DNA of 64,000 nt from Pseudoduganella flava (GCF_007830495.1 NZ_VLKW01000011.1:186001-250000); one strand, 5' to 3'; numbered from the stretch's first letter, positions 26,508 through 35,529 are shown. Program-made: numbers and translations. Notes: a model not told the origin generated them from the sequence alone.

Positions 26508-26620
26508 TGCACCGAGTATGCACCGCACGTGCACCGGATATGCACCCGAACATGTACCGGATATGCACCCGAACATGTACCGGATATGCACCCGAACATG
26601 CACCGACCATGCACCCAACA
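26508..26620. repeat. Ten-unit 11/12-bp helically phased repeat array
   Basis: Ten consecutive units of TGCACCGGATA or TGCACCCGAACA type begin at 26508, 26519, 26530, 26541, 26553, 26564, 26576, 26587, 26599 and 26610. From unit 3 they alternate 11 and 12 bp, giving a 23-bp higher-order period, about two turns of the helix. The array ends 15 bp before the GTG of the next gene and overlaps where its promoter or leader must lie. It looks like an iteron or operator array rather than coding DNA, because 23 is not a multiple of three. Confidence 0.85.
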
Positions 26621-26635
26621 GCGGAGGAAGCAAGC

Positions 26636-27121
26636 GTGAACGGCATCGTCACCGTGGGGCTGCCCGCCCAGGTTCTGTTGAAGCTGGCGCGGTATTTCGA
26701 GCAGCGGGAGGAAGCCGTGGATCTCGGCGCCGCGCTTGGGGACATCGTCGAGACGTGGCTTGCGGACCGCGAACGGGCCGGCGCGCTGGCTGAGCGGGTG
26801 GGGATGGCCGAGGGGGACGTCCCGCGCGGCTACCACTGGAAGGAGCTGTTCCTGCCGCATGGCACCCGGTTGCGGCTTTACCTGCGGGGGCCGGACGATT
26901 ATGCGCAGGTCGTCGGCGACCAGCTGTTGTTCCAGGGGGAGCCTACCTCGCCCAACCAGTTCGTCCGCATGTTCCGGTACATCCCGTGCAATGCGTGGGA
27001 CAACGTCGTGCTGCTGTTTCCCGGCGAGCGGCACTGGGTGCGGGCGAAGCATCTGCGGCGCAGTCATGCGGGGCCGCGCGATCGGCGGGGGAGGGCCGTC
27101 AGTAAATCTCCGGCACGATGA
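26636..27121 (+). CDS. Putative DNA-binding protein with RAMA-like C-terminal domain
   Basis: A 161-aa protein starting at GTG 26636, preceded by GGAGGAAG. Residues 1-50 (IVTVGLPAQVLLKLARYFEQ, GDIVETWLAD) resemble a ribbon-helix-helix-type N-terminus. Residues 60-145 contain GYHWKELFLPHGTRLRLYLRG, YAQVVGDQLLFQGEPTSPNQ and NAWDNVVLLFPGERHW (each quoted within limits), which recall the RAMA domain associated with restriction and DNA-modification systems. The basic tail is probably disordered. Its 3' end overlaps the convergent PPK2 gene by 23 bp. The phased array directly in front suggests autoregulation. Family assignment is from memory of motif shape, not a search. Confidence 0.6.
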   Translation: MNGIVTVGLPAQVLLKLARYFEQREEAVDLGAALGDIVETWLADRERAGALAERVGMAEGDVPRGYHWKELFLPHGTRLRLYLRGPDDYAQVVGDQLLFQGEPTSPNQFVRMFRYIPCNAWDNVVLLFPGERHWVRAKHLRRSHAGPRDRRGRAVSKSPAR

Positions 27122-28049
27122 TCTCCGGCGGCACCGGACGGCGGACGTAGTCCTCGTGGTACTCGCGCTCCGGCAGCGCGATCGATGGGCGGTCCACTTC
27201 CTCGTACGGGATCTGGTCCAGCAGGTGGTGAATGCAGTTCAGGCGCGCCCGTTTCTTGTCCACGCCTTGCACGATCCACCATTTGGCCTCGGGGATGTGG
27301 GTGCGTTCGAGCATGATTTCCTTGGCCTTCGTGTATTCCTCCCAGCGGCGGCGCGATTCCAGGTCCATTGGGCTCAGCTTCCATTGCTTCAGCGGGTCGT
27401 GGATGCGCGACAGGAAGCGGGCGTTCTGTTCTTCGTCGGAGATCGAGAACCAGTACTTGATCAGCTGGATGCCGGAGCGCACCAGCATCCGCTCGAACTC
27501 GGGCACCGTCTGGAAGAATTCCTCGTATTGCTCGTCCGTGCAGAAGCCCATCACGCGTTCGACGCCGGCCCGGTTGTACCAGCTGCGGTCGAACAGCACG
27601 ATCTCGCCGGCGGCGGGCAGGTGCGGGACGTAGCGCTGGAAATACCATTGCGTGCGTTCGCGGTCGTTGGGGGCGGGCAGCGCGGCGACGCGGCAGACGC
27701 GCGGGTTCAGCCGCTGCACGATGCGCTTGATGGCGCCGCCCTTGCCGGCCGCGTCGCGGCCTTCGAACAGGATCACCACCTTGTGGCCCGTGTGGACCAC
27801 CCAGTCCTGCAGCTTCACGAGCTCCGCCTGCAGGCGGAACAGCTCTCGGAAGTACATGCGCCGCGCTTCCTTTTCCTCGTCGCTGCGGGCGTGCGGCGGC
27901 AGCAGCGTGTCCGGGTCGAGGTCGCGGTCGTCCAGCTCCAGTTCCAGTTCCTCGTCGTAGCTGTCGGCAATGTCGCGGCCAATACGCTCGAGCATTTCCG
28001 GCGGCAGCGCGTTGGGGTGGGGGTGTGGGTGCGGGTCCAGGGTCGTCAT
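27099..28049 (-). CDS. ppk2: Polyphosphate kinase 2 (PPK2)
   Basis: A 316-aa kinase that transfers phosphate between polyphosphate and nucleotides (class I-like, GDP/ADP). Walker A is FEGRDAAGKGGAIKRIV; further PPK2 landmarks are LNPRVCRVAALPAPNDRERT, YFQRYVPHLPAAGEIVLFDR, SWYNRAGVERVMGFC and SISDEEQNARFLSRIHDPLK. ATG 28049 (MTTLDPHPHPHPN) is preferred over 28085; a TATAGT box lies at 28057-28062 on the coding strand, only seven bases upstream, so the message could be leaderless. The His-Pro repeat near the N-terminus is unusual. Confidence 0.95.
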   Translation of the reverse strand: MTTLDPHPHPHPNALPPEMLERIGRDIADSYDEELELELDDRDLDPDTLLPPHARSDEEKEARRMYFRELFRLQAELVKLQDWVVHTGHKVVILFEGRDAAGKGGAIKRIVQRLNPRVCRVAALPAPNDRERTQWYFQRYVPHLPAAGEIVLFDRSWYNRAGVERVMGFCTDEQYEEFFQTVPEFERMLVRSGIQLIKYWFSISDEEQNARFLSRIHDPLKQWKLSPMDLESRRRWEEYTKAKEIMLERTHIPEAKWWIVQGVDKKRARLNCIHHLLDQIPYEEVDRPSIALPEREYHEDYVRRPVPPEIIVPEIY

Positions 28050-28222
28050 GCGCGGCACTATACCGGCCGCTTGTGACACGGCCATGACGGGTTTTTATTG
28101 CAGTATGGGAAAAACTCGTGCGAGCCGGCGGGAAGTAGTCCGACACGCCAGCAGGAAACACGCCCACGCCGACCTGTACGGTACGCCCGTAAGCTGCAAG
28201 CAGGTCAACTCTGGAGAGAACG

Positions 28223-30433
28223 ATGAGCGAACACGCTGGCAGCTCCGCCCTCGAACTGTGGGGCGGCCTTGAATGCACGGTGAACCGTGTGTCGGACCAA
28301 TATTTCAGCCAGATGGAGCGCAACGGGCACCGCGACCGCGTCGACGACGTCGACCGGTTCGCATCGCTCGGCATCCGCGCGGTCCGTTATCCGGTGCTGT
28401 GGGAGTGCACCGCGCCGGGCGATATCGACGAGGCCGACTGGTCGTGGAGCGATGAGAGGCTGGCGCGGCTGCGCGATCTCGGCGTCGAACCGATCGCCGG
28501 GCTCGTTCACCATGGCAGCGGGCCGCGGCATACGAGTCTCGTGTCGCCGTGCTTCGCGGACAAGCTCGCCGAGTACGCCGGTGCGGTCGCGCGGCGCTAC
28601 CCGTGGCTGACGTATTACACGCCCGTCAACGAGCCGCTGACGACTGCGCGGTTCTCCGGGCTGTCCGGCGTTTGGTATCCCCATGCGACATCCGAGGCCG
28701 CCTTCGTGCGTGCGCTGCTGAACCAGTGCCGGGCTACCGTGCTGGCCATGCGGGCGATCCGTGCCGTGAATCCGGACGCGAAGCTCGTGCAGACGGACGA
28801 CTTGAGCCGCACCTACGGCACGCGGGAAATGGGCAAGCTGGTCGACTTCTTCAACGAGCGGCGCTGGCTGTCGTGGGACCTGTTGTGCGGCATGGTGGGG
28901 CCCGGGCACGCGCTGTGGGGCTTCCTACTGCAGTCCGCCGCCAGCGAGGACGAGCTGCGCTGGTTCCGCGAGAACCCGTGCCCGCCGGACATCATCGGCG
29001 TCAATTACTACATCACCAGCGAGCGCTGGCTTGATCACCGCGTCGACCGGTTCCCGGCCAGTCACGTGCACGAGTACAACGGCTGGCGGCATGCCGACAT
29101 GGAAACGGCGCGCGTGCTGGCCAATCCCACGCCCGGCATCGGCCCGTTGCTGGCCGAGGTATGGGAGCGCTACAAACTGCCGATCGCGATCACCGAGGCG
29201 CATATCGATGCGAACCGCGAAGACCAGCTGCGCTGGCTGCGCGAGATCTGGCAGGCGGCCCAGGCGCAGCGCGACGCGGGGGCGGACGTGCGTGCCGTCA
29301 CCGTGTGGGCGCTGCTGGGGTCGTATGACTGGAACTGCCTCGTCACCGCCTGCCATGGCTATTACGAGCCGGGGCCGTTCGACGTGCGCGGCGCGGCGCC
29401 GCGGCCGACGGCGCTGGCCCGGATGATGCGCAAGCTCTCCAGCGGGCAGCCGCTGGAGCATCCGGTGCTGCAGGGCAGCGGCTGGTGGCATCGGCCGGGG
29501 CGTTTCCTGTGCCGGCCCGTTGCCGCCGCCGGCGTGGCGGCCTCGCTGGCGGAGCGCCAGCAGGCGCGGGCGCCGATGCCGCCGATCCTGATCGCGGGTG
29601 CGAGCGGTGCGCTGGCGCGGGCGTTCGCGGCGCGCTGCAATGCGCGGAACCTGCCGTGCGTGCTGGCCGGGCGCGATACGATGGATGCGACCGACCCGGA
29701 GGCCGTCGAGCGGATGATCCGGCAGCACCGGCCATGGGCCATCGTCAACGCGGCCGGGGCGCGGCCGCCGTTGCCGGGGCCTGCCGATGCGGCGGCGCGT
29801 GACGCCGATTATGACGCGCATATCCGTGGCGCCGTCGTGCTGGCGCTGGCGGCGGCGCGCCATGGGCTGCCGTACCAGATGTTCTCCAGCCCCGCCGTGC
29901 TGGCCGGCGTGACGGGTGTGCGGGATGAAAGCGCGGCACCCGCACCGGTGGATGCGTTCGGGCGCTGCCAGGCCGAGGCCGAGCGGCGTACGCGGCTCGC
30001 CAATCCGCGCGCGCTGATTGTCCGCAGCGGGCACTTCTTCGGCGCCGATGGCGACGTGGGCTTGCTGGGCCGTGCGCTGGCCGCACTGCGCGAGGGCGAG
30101 CCTGTCGCGGTGCCGGCCGACCTGACGCTGGCGCCGACGTATCTGCCGGACCTCGTCGATGCGTGCCTGGACCTGGCCGTCGACGGCGAGCAGGGCGTCT
30201 GGCACCTGTACAACGATTCCGGGGTGGCTGCCGCCGATCTGGTGGCGCGGGCTGCCGGCTTGCTCGATCTGGGCACGATGCTGGTGGCGCCGGAGGAAGT
30301 GCCGGCACCGGTGCTGGCGACGCGGCGCGGTGCGCTGCTGCCGTCGCTCGATTACGCGCTGGCCCGCTTTGCCGCCGCCACCCAGGCTGCGAACGTCGAG
30401 CGGCGTGAGGCACCGCGGGCCGGGCGCGGCTGA
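28223..30433 (+). CDS. GH1-like glycosidase fused to RmlD-like sugar-nucleotide reductase
   Basis: A 736-aa cytoplasmic fusion. Residues 10-400 are a family-1 glycosidase-like barrel with acid/base Glu 137 (TPVNEPLTT) and nucleophile Glu 325 (ITEAHID). Residues 452-720 are an NAD(P)-binding RmlD-type epimerase/reductase fold with AGASGALARAF (458-468), IVNAAGARPP and LIVRSGHFFG. The catalytic YxxxK dyad expected near 579-583 reads DAFGRCQAE, so Tyr is Phe and Lys is Gln. Good GAGAACG ribosome site before ATG 28223. The product is likely tied to exopolysaccharide or nucleotide-sugar metabolism, but the second domain may be non-catalytic. Confidence 0.88.
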   Translation: MSEHAGSSALELWGGLECTVNRVSDQYFSQMERNGHRDRVDDVDRFASLGIRAVRYPVLWECTAPGDIDEADWSWSDERLARLRDLGVEPIAGLVHHGSGPRHTSLVSPCFADKLAEYAGAVARRYPWLTYYTPVNEPLTTARFSGLSGVWYPHATSEAAFVRALLNQCRATVLAMRAIRAVNPDAKLVQTDDLSRTYGTREMGKLVDFFNERRWLSWDLLCGMVGPGHALWGFLLQSAASEDELRWFRENPCPPDIIGVNYYITSERWLDHRVDRFPASHVHEYNGWRHADMETARVLANPTPGIGPLLAEVWERYKLPIAITEAHIDANREDQLRWLREIWQAAQAQRDAGADVRAVTVWALLGSYDWNCLVTACHGYYEPGPFDVRGAAPRPTALARMMRKLSSGQPLEHPVLQGSGWWHRPGRFLCRPVAAAGVAASLAERQQARAPMPPILIAGASGALARAFAARCNARNLPCVLAGRDTMDATDPEAVERMIRQHRPWAIVNAAGARPPLPGPADAAARDADYDAHIRGAVVLALAAARHGLPYQMFSSPAVLAGVTGVRDESAAPAPVDAFGRCQAEAERRTRLANPRALIVRSGHFFGADGDVGLLGRALAALREGEPVAVPADLTLAPTYLPDLVDACLDLAVDGEQGVWHLYNDSGVAAADLVARAAGLLDLGTMLVAPEEVPAPVLATRRGALLPSLDYALARFAAATQAANVERREAPRAGRG

Positions 30434-30625
30434 CCCGTGCCGGCGGGAGGCATCACGCGCCGATTGGGCAGGTCCCGCCGCCTACAGGGCGGCTTATCGC
30501 TCGCCCACTCTTTGCCCGCTTCCGCACGCCTCCCGCTGCCCGCCCTCGGGCGGTACCGCGGACCTTCAACTGCCGTGCCCGTCACCAACGCGGCCTCGTG
30601 CCGAAGCACTAAACATGTAGATCAT

Positions 30626-30654
30626 TTGCATGTTAAAGCCGGGAGCGCTACACT
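30626..30654 (+). promoter_or_regulatory. Sigma70-type promoter of the hemerythrin gene
   Basis: TTGCAT (30626-30631) and TACACT (30649-30654) with a 17-bp spacer, 29 bp upstream of the hemerythrin start. It is a good match in a GC-rich setting. The 250-bp gap before it holds nothing else recognisable. Confidence 0.6.
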
Positions 30655-30683
30655 GTTGCTGTCGAGCATGAATGGAGCAGTAG

Positions 30684-31106
30684 ATGAACATCGATAAATT
30701 CAAGCACCAGCACACGGCGATCTACGACAGCATCGCGCGCCTGCGCGCGCTGACGCACGAGGGCATCGCCGTCAATGCGCACGAGATCGCGCGTCAGATC
30801 GTGGCGATGAGCGGCGCGATCAAGCTGCATCTGGCGGTGGAGGACGGCACGCTGTACCCTGCGCTGGCGGGCGGCACGGATCGCCGCCTGGCGCGCATGG
30901 GTGGGCAATACCAGCAGGAGATGACCGGCATCGTCGGCGACTACCTCGCGTTTGCCCAGCGGTGGAACCTTGCCACGCACGTCGCCGCGCAGCCGGAGTC
31001 CTTCCGCGCGGACGCGAACCGCGTGCTGCGTGCGCTGTTTCAGCGTATGCGGCGCGAGGAAAACGAGTTCTATCCGGCCGTGGCCGCACTGGTCGAGGCG
31101 GCCTGA
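30684..31106 (+). CDS. Hemerythrin-like (HHE) protein
   Basis: A 140-aa cytoplasmic four-helix protein expected to bind a di-iron centre and sense or carry O2 or NO. Iron-ligand regions are FKHQHTAIYDSI, IKLHLAVEDGTLYP and RREENEFYPAVAAL, with His and Glu spaced as in HHE proteins. A GGAG ribosome site lies upstream. Expressed alone; followed by a strong GC hairpin. Confidence 0.9.
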   Translation: MNIDKFKHQHTAIYDSIARLRALTHEGIAVNAHEIARQIVAMSGAIKLHLAVEDGTLYPALAGGTDRRLARMGGQYQQEMTGIVGDYLAFAQRWNLATHVAAQPESFRADANRVLRALFQRMRREENEFYPAVAALVEAA

Positions 31107-31131
31107 CAGGAGGCCCCGCGGGGCCGTCCTG
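31107..31131. terminator. GC-rich hairpin between convergent genes
   Basis: CAGGA-GGCCCC-GC-GGGGCC-(G)-TCCTG, an 11-bp stem with one bulge, immediately after the hemerythrin stop and facing the convergent PEP-CTERM gene. There is no T-run, so it may block read-through without being a classical intrinsic terminator. Confidence 0.45.
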
Positions 31132-31169
31132 TGCCGCCGGTGCCGCCGTCCTCGTCCGCGCGGCCCTGG

Positions 31170-31886
31170 CTAGCCTGCGCGCCGCGCCCGCAGCGCGCCA
31201 GCGCCGGCCAGCACTGCACAGCCCAGCAGCGTCATCGCATACGTGCCTGGTTCCGGTACCGCCGTCACCGAGACCGACGTTTGCTGGCCGTACGCCCCGA
31301 GCGTTCCCACTTGCACGAACACGTCCTCATAGATGATGTAGACGCCGCCATCGATCCGCGTCTGCAGCACGTCCGGTGTTGCGAAGGCCATGGGTTCGAT
31401 GATGTCGCTGAACGGCAGCAGGCCGGGCGCCAGGTGGATCGTGTGCGACAGCGAGGCGCTGTTGCCAACGGAGTGGGGCAGCAACTCGGCATACATCTCC
31501 AGCACCTCGTAGGGCGCGCCGCTCCTGCCCGCGGCGTGCGAGAGGCGCACATAACGATCCTGCTGGATGGTGGTATACACGACGCCGCCGACTTCCAGGT
31601 CCACGCGCACGGAGGCATCGGAGTCAGACCACCACTTGCTCGTGGGGCCGGAATGGTCGGCGACCGGATCCGTCAGTGTCGCGATCATCCGCATCGTGTA
31701 GGGCACCTGACCGCCGCTCGCGGGGCCCGCCTCGTCGAACATGCCGTCCATCTGGAAATAACCTGTCCCACTGGTCTGCATCGTGATCTGAAACATGGCG
31801 GCATTCGCGTGGCCCGCCATCGCCAGGGGCAGCACTGCGGCCAGTACTGCCTTGCCCATAATCGCTCCGATCCGAACTGAACACAT
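31170..31886 (-). CDS. PEP-CTERM exported protein, paralog A
   Basis: A 238-aa secreted protein. The ATG at 31886 has GGAGGAG upstream. Signal peptide MGKAVLAAVLPLAMAGHANA within the first 30 residues, then FQITMQTSGTGYFQMDGMFD, and the exosortase tag VPEPGTYAMTLLGCAVLAG plus basic tail RARRAG. It is a tandem paralog of the protein encoded just upstream (32011-32742), sharing FQIT-QSSGTG, VDLEVGGV-Y and GNSASLSHTIHL. The DNA of the tag region is almost identical to that paralog. Function unknown; probably extracellular matrix. Confidence 0.88.
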   Translation of the reverse strand: MCSVRIGAIMGKAVLAAVLPLAMAGHANAAMFQITMQTSGTGYFQMDGMFDEAGPASGGQVPYTMRMIATLTDPVADHSGPTSKWWSDSDASVRVDLEVGGVVYTTIQQDRYVRLSHAAGRSGAPYEVLEMYAELLPHSVGNSASLSHTIHLAPGLLPFSDIIEPMAFATPDVLQTRIDGGVYIIYEDVFVQVGTLGAYGQQTSVSVTAVPEPGTYAMTLLGCAVLAGAGALRARRAG

Positions 31887-32010
31887 GTCTCCTCCTGTTG
31901 GGTTGAAGTTTGAAAATGCGCACCAATAGCGCGTGCGGCGGCATGCCTGCGCCATCGGGTGCGCAAAATACCCACACCGGCGCGCTGCGACGCCCGCCGG
32001 CGGGTCAGGC

Positions 32011-32742
32011 CTATGCAGCCCGGTTACGTGATTCGTCCGCAGCGCGCGCCCGCAGCGCGCCCGCGCCGGCCAGCACTGCACAGCCCAGCAGCGTCATCGC
32101 ATACGTGCCTGGTTCCGGTACCGCCACCAGCGTGTACGAGAAGTTTTGCGGCGTCGCGATCGCGCTGCCGAGCTGGTGGGAGAAGACGTCGTCGCTGTAG
32201 TAGATGCCCGCTTCGACCCAGCCGCGCAGGATGTCCGGTGAGGACAGTGCGACCGGGGTCATCGTGGCATCGAATGGCAGCAGGCCCTGGGGCAGGGCGA
32301 TCGCCTGCGACAGCGAAGCCGAGTTTCCCGTGCTGTACGGGCGCAGGTCGACATACAGGTTCAGCACGTTGTAGGCTGCGCCCCCGACGTCGGCGTGATA
32401 GTCGAGCATCACATAGCGGTTCGTCTGCGCGAGCTGGTAATGTACGCCGCCGACTTCCAGGTCCACCTGCACCGATGCGTCGTTGTCCTGCCATGCGGTG
32501 CGGTTCGCGGAGGAATGGAGCAGTGCCGGATCGGAGAGCGTGGTCGTGGTGCGCAGCGTGTAAGGCAGGTCGTGCCCTTCCGGGCCCGCCGTCGTGAACA
32601 TGCCGTCGAGGTCGAACAGGCCGGTACCGCTGCTCTGCGTGGTGATCTGGAACGACGCCGCCGCCGCGGTGCCCATCAAGGCGAGCGACAGCGCCGCGGT
32701 CAGTGCCGCCTTGCCGAGTGCCGCGCCAATTTTTGATGACAT
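32011..32742 (-). CDS. PEP-CTERM exported protein, paralog B
   Basis: A 243-aa secreted protein starting at ATG 32742 after AAGGAG. Signal peptide in MSSKIGAALGKAALTAALSL with cleavage near AAAAS. The mature part shares the fold pattern of paralog A (SSGTGLFDLDGMF, VDLEVGGVHYQLAQ, GNSASLSQAIALPQGLLPFD). C-terminal tag VPEPGTYAMTLLGCAVLAG with tail RARAADESRNRAA. It is separated from paralog A by 124 bp and follows two exopolysaccharide O-acetylation genes on the same strand, so it may be part of the same matrix programme. Confidence 0.88.
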   Translation of the reverse strand: MSSKIGAALGKAALTAALSLALMGTAAAASFQITTQSSGTGLFDLDGMFTTAGPEGHDLPYTLRTTTTLSDPALLHSSANRTAWQDNDASVQVDLEVGGVHYQLAQTNRYVMLDYHADVGGAAYNVLNLYVDLRPYSTGNSASLSQAIALPQGLLPFDATMTPVALSSPDILRGWVEAGIYYSDDVFSHQLGSAIATPQNFSYTLVAVPEPGTYAMTLLGCAVLAGAGALRARAADESRNRAA

Positions 32743-32780
32743 GTTTTCTCCTTTGGTTGTGATAAATCTTTTCTCGATCG

Positions 32781-34007
32781 TCACGAGCGCGCGGCCATCC
32801 GCAAGCGCGCCTGCGCTACTTGGCGCGCCACGTCGTCGAACAGCCGCGGTGCTCGGGCCGCGCAGGCAGCGCGTTCCTGCGCGATGCGGGCGCGGTTGTC
32901 CGCCAGCGTGTGCAGGTCCAGCGGCTGGCCGAATGCCGGCGCCGCGCCGCCGCTGCCCAGCAGGCGTGCCATCATCGTGTCGCCCAGCGCGGGTTTGAAG
33001 TGGCCCGCTTCCCAGTACCAGCGGGTGGCGTTCCGGCTGCCCGGCGCGGGAATCGGTTCGCACTGGATCGGGCCAAAGCCCGAGAAGTCGACCACGCGGA
33101 TGCGCGCGCGCGGGTGGCGGCGCCGCGCCGCTTCGGCTTCCGTGACGAGCAGTTCCTTCCACGCCTCGAAGCGGGGCCACAGCCTGGCCTGTTCGAACAG
33201 TGCCAGCAACTGCGCGTGGTATGGATAGATCACGACGTCGACGGCGACGTCGGCACGGCCGGCCGCCGCCGCGTCCAGCAGTGCGGCCAGCTGGCCGTGC
33301 ACGGCGGCCACGTCGAGACCGCCATCCGCCGTGGCCGCGAGCTTGCGGGTGTTTTCCGCGGCGCGCTGCCCGAACAACGCGGCATAGCCCTCCAGCGCGG
33401 CAATGCGGTGGTACTGGCGCAGCGGGTTGTGGCCGCGCAGCGTGGCGCTCGCCCCATCCGCGTCGTGCTGCAGCGCCACCGTGGCGAGCGCGTCGCGCAA
33501 CGACGCGAACGAATACAGCGCGTCGGCTTGCCACAGCCGCTCGCGCCAGCCGGGTTCGTGCGCCGGCAGCGGTTGCGGCAGCGTTACCTGCCGTACTGGC
33601 GTGGCCGTCAGCGCGTCGACGAATTCGGCGCCGGCAATGATGTGGCGCGGCGCGATGCCGGCCCGGTTCAGCTGGCGCAACTGGTCGATGGCCATCTCCA
33701 TGCTAGTGCCGGCCAGCGCGAGATTGAACGCGCCGCTGCCGGCCAGCGCCGGGCCGTCCGGGTCGACGCCCGCTTCCATCCGCGAGTTGCCGGTGATGAC
33801 GAGCTCGGGCCGCACCCGCTCGGCGCGGGCCAGGCGGATCTCGTTGCGGTAGCGTTCCACCGGCGGCTTGAGCCGGTTGATGCCGGGGACGTCGGCCAGC
33901 GCATACAGCCCGTAGGGATCGACCAGCAGCACGAAGGCAGCCACGGCCAGGCTCGCGGCGAGCATCGTGCCGAAGAGCCAGCGCAGGTAGCTCCGGGCCG
34001 CGTCCAT
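32781..34007 (-). CDS. AlgX/AlgJ-like accessory protein of polysaccharide O-acetylation
   Basis: A 408-aa membrane-anchored protein with one N-terminal helix (MLAASLAVAAFVLLVDPYG). Motifs ELVITGNSRMEAGVDPD and FNLALAGTSMEM resemble the SGNH-like region of acetyltransferase partners; a late DGxxH-like motif is replaced by WYWEAGHFKPALGD. It starts 1 bp after the stop of the MBOAT gene, the usual pairing for extracellular polysaccharide acetylation. I infer function from that pairing more than from clear catalytic residues. Confidence 0.65.
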   Translation of the reverse strand: MDAARSYLRWLFGTMLAASLAVAAFVLLVDPYGLYALADVPGINRLKPPVERYRNEIRLARAERVRPELVITGNSRMEAGVDPDGPALAGSGAFNLALAGTSMEMAIDQLRQLNRAGIAPRHIIAGAEFVDALTATPVRQVTLPQPLPAHEPGWRERLWQADALYSFASLRDALATVALQHDADGASATLRGHNPLRQYHRIAALEGYAALFGQRAAENTRKLAATADGGLDVAAVHGQLAALLDAAAAGRADVAVDVVIYPYHAQLLALFEQARLWPRFEAWKELLVTEAEAARRRHPRARIRVVDFSGFGPIQCEPIPAPGSRNATRWYWEAGHFKPALGDTMMARLLGSGGAAPAFGQPLDLHTLADNRARIAQERAACAARAPRLFDDVARQVAQARLRMAARS

Positions 34008-34008
34008 G

Positions 34009-35529
34009 TCAGAACTGGAAGTACAGGAAATCGGCGGGACGGTTCAAGCCCAGGACGCAGAACACGGCGAGCGTCCCGAACGCCACCGCGTGGCCGCGCG
34101 ACGGCCGCCAGGCCAGCCGGGTGCCGCCTGCTGCCGCGTCCAGCGCGGGGCCGAAGCGCTGCATGATCCGCTGCGTGTTCGGCGCGCCGAAGGCGATCGC
34201 GCCAGCGAACGCTACCCACGCCCACGTCTCCACGAAGCGCGCCGTGCCGCCCTGGTACCAGCCGATGCCGACGTGTTCGGCGAACGGCCGCAGCGCGCCC
34301 AGGTGCGCGCCCAGCGTGGCCGGCAGCTGCACGCCGTTGGCGCCGCCCATGCCGGCAAGGATCGGCAGCGCGGTGGCCAGGTCCGGCGCACGGAAGAACA
34401 CCCACGCGACGCAGACGGCGGCGAATGTCAGCGCCCAGCCGGACAGTTTGCCGGCCCGCCCGCCGCGCCAGCCGAAGCGCACGGTGCCGGCTTGCCACAG
34501 CTGGGCAACGACGAGATAGGCCCCGTGCAGGCCGCCCCAGATGACGAAGTTCCAGCCGGCGCCGTGCCACAGGCCGCCCAGCAGCATCGTGATCATCAGG
34601 TTCGCGGCGCGCCGCAACGGGCCATGGCGGTTGCCGCCCAGCGGGATGTACAGGTAATCGCGCAGGAAGCGCGACAGCGTCATGTGCCAGCGCCGCCAGA
34701 ATTCGCCGATCGAGGCTGCCTGGTACGGCGAATCGAAGTTCAGCGGCAGCCGCACGCCGAACAGGCGCGACAGGCCGATCGCCATGTCGGAATAGCCGGA
34801 AAAATCGAAGTACAGCTGGAATGCATACGCCAGCACGCCGCCCCATGCGACCAGCAGCGAAGGTTCTTCCGGCGCGGCGAACAGCGCGTTCGCATACGGC
34901 GCGAGATTGTCCGCCAACAGCACCTTCTTGGCGAGGCCGATGACGAAGATCGTCGCGCCGACGGCGAAGTGCTCGGCATTCGGCCAGCGGTTTTTCGGGT
35001 CGGCAAACTGCGGCATCATCTCGCCGTGGTGCAGCACGGGCCCGGCCACCAGGTGCGGGAAGTAGGTGACGAACAGCAGGTAGTGCAGGAAGCGGGTTTC
35101 CGTCACGCGGCCGCGCGCCGTGTCGACGAGGAAGGCGATCTGCGTGAACGTGAAGAACGAGATCCCGATCGGCAGCACCACGTGCAGCGCGCTCACGTGC
35201 CACCCCGTGGCTTGCGCCAGGCTAGCCGCGAAGAAGCCGGCGTACTTGTACCAGCCCAGCAGCGCGAGGTTCGCGATCACCGCCGCGGTCAGCCAGCGTT
35301 TGCGGCCCGCACCTTGTGCGGCGCGGATGCGCAACGAACACGCGTAGTTGCCGGCGATCGAAGCCAGCAGCAACGGCAGATAGCGCACGTCCCACCATGC
35401 GTAGAAGAACAGCGACGCGAGGGCCAGCACGAGATTGCCGTATTCGCGACCGCGCGCGGCCGCGGCGAAATAGGCGAGCAGCACGGCAGGCAGGAATGCG
35501 AACAGGAAGGTGTACGAGTTGAACAGCAT
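34009..35529 (-). CDS. MBOAT-family O-acyltransferase (AlgI-like)
   Basis: A 506-aa integral membrane acyltransferase that would pass acetyl groups across the inner membrane to a surface polysaccharide. It has the opening MLFNSYTFLFAFLPAVLLAY, many membrane helices, and core motifs YFDFSGYSDMAIGLSRLFG, IGEFWRRWHMTLSRFLRDYL, YIPLGGNR and the catalytic histidine region LGGLWHGAGWNFVIWGGLHG. It forms an operon with the downstream SGNH-like gene (1-bp gap). Confidence 0.93.
   Translation of the reverse strand: MLFNSYTFLFAFLPAVLLAYFAAAARGREYGNLVLALASLFFYAWWDVRYLPLLLASIAGNYACSLRIRAAQGAGRKRWLTAAVIANLALLGWYKYAGFFAASLAQATGWHVSALHVVLPIGISFFTFTQIAFLVDTARGRVTETRFLHYLLFVTYFPHLVAGPVLHHGEMMPQFADPKNRWPNAEHFAVGATIFVIGLAKKVLLADNLAPYANALFAAPEEPSLLVAWGGVLAYAFQLYFDFSGYSDMAIGLSRLFGVRLPLNFDSPYQAASIGEFWRRWHMTLSRFLRDYLYIPLGGNRHGPLRRAANLMITMLLGGLWHGAGWNFVIWGGLHGAYLVVAQLWQAGTVRFGWRGGRAGKLSGWALTFAAVCVAWVFFRAPDLATALPILAGMGGANGVQLPATLGAHLGALRPFAEHVGIGWYQGGTARFVETWAWVAFAGAIAFGAPNTQRIMQRFGPALDAAAGGTRLAWRPSRGHAVAFGTLAVFCVLGLNRPADFLYFQF

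Noticed and set aside
26508..26620. CRISPR-like or coding repeat
   Set aside because: Units are 11-12 bp with no spacers; the 23-bp period breaks the reading frame.
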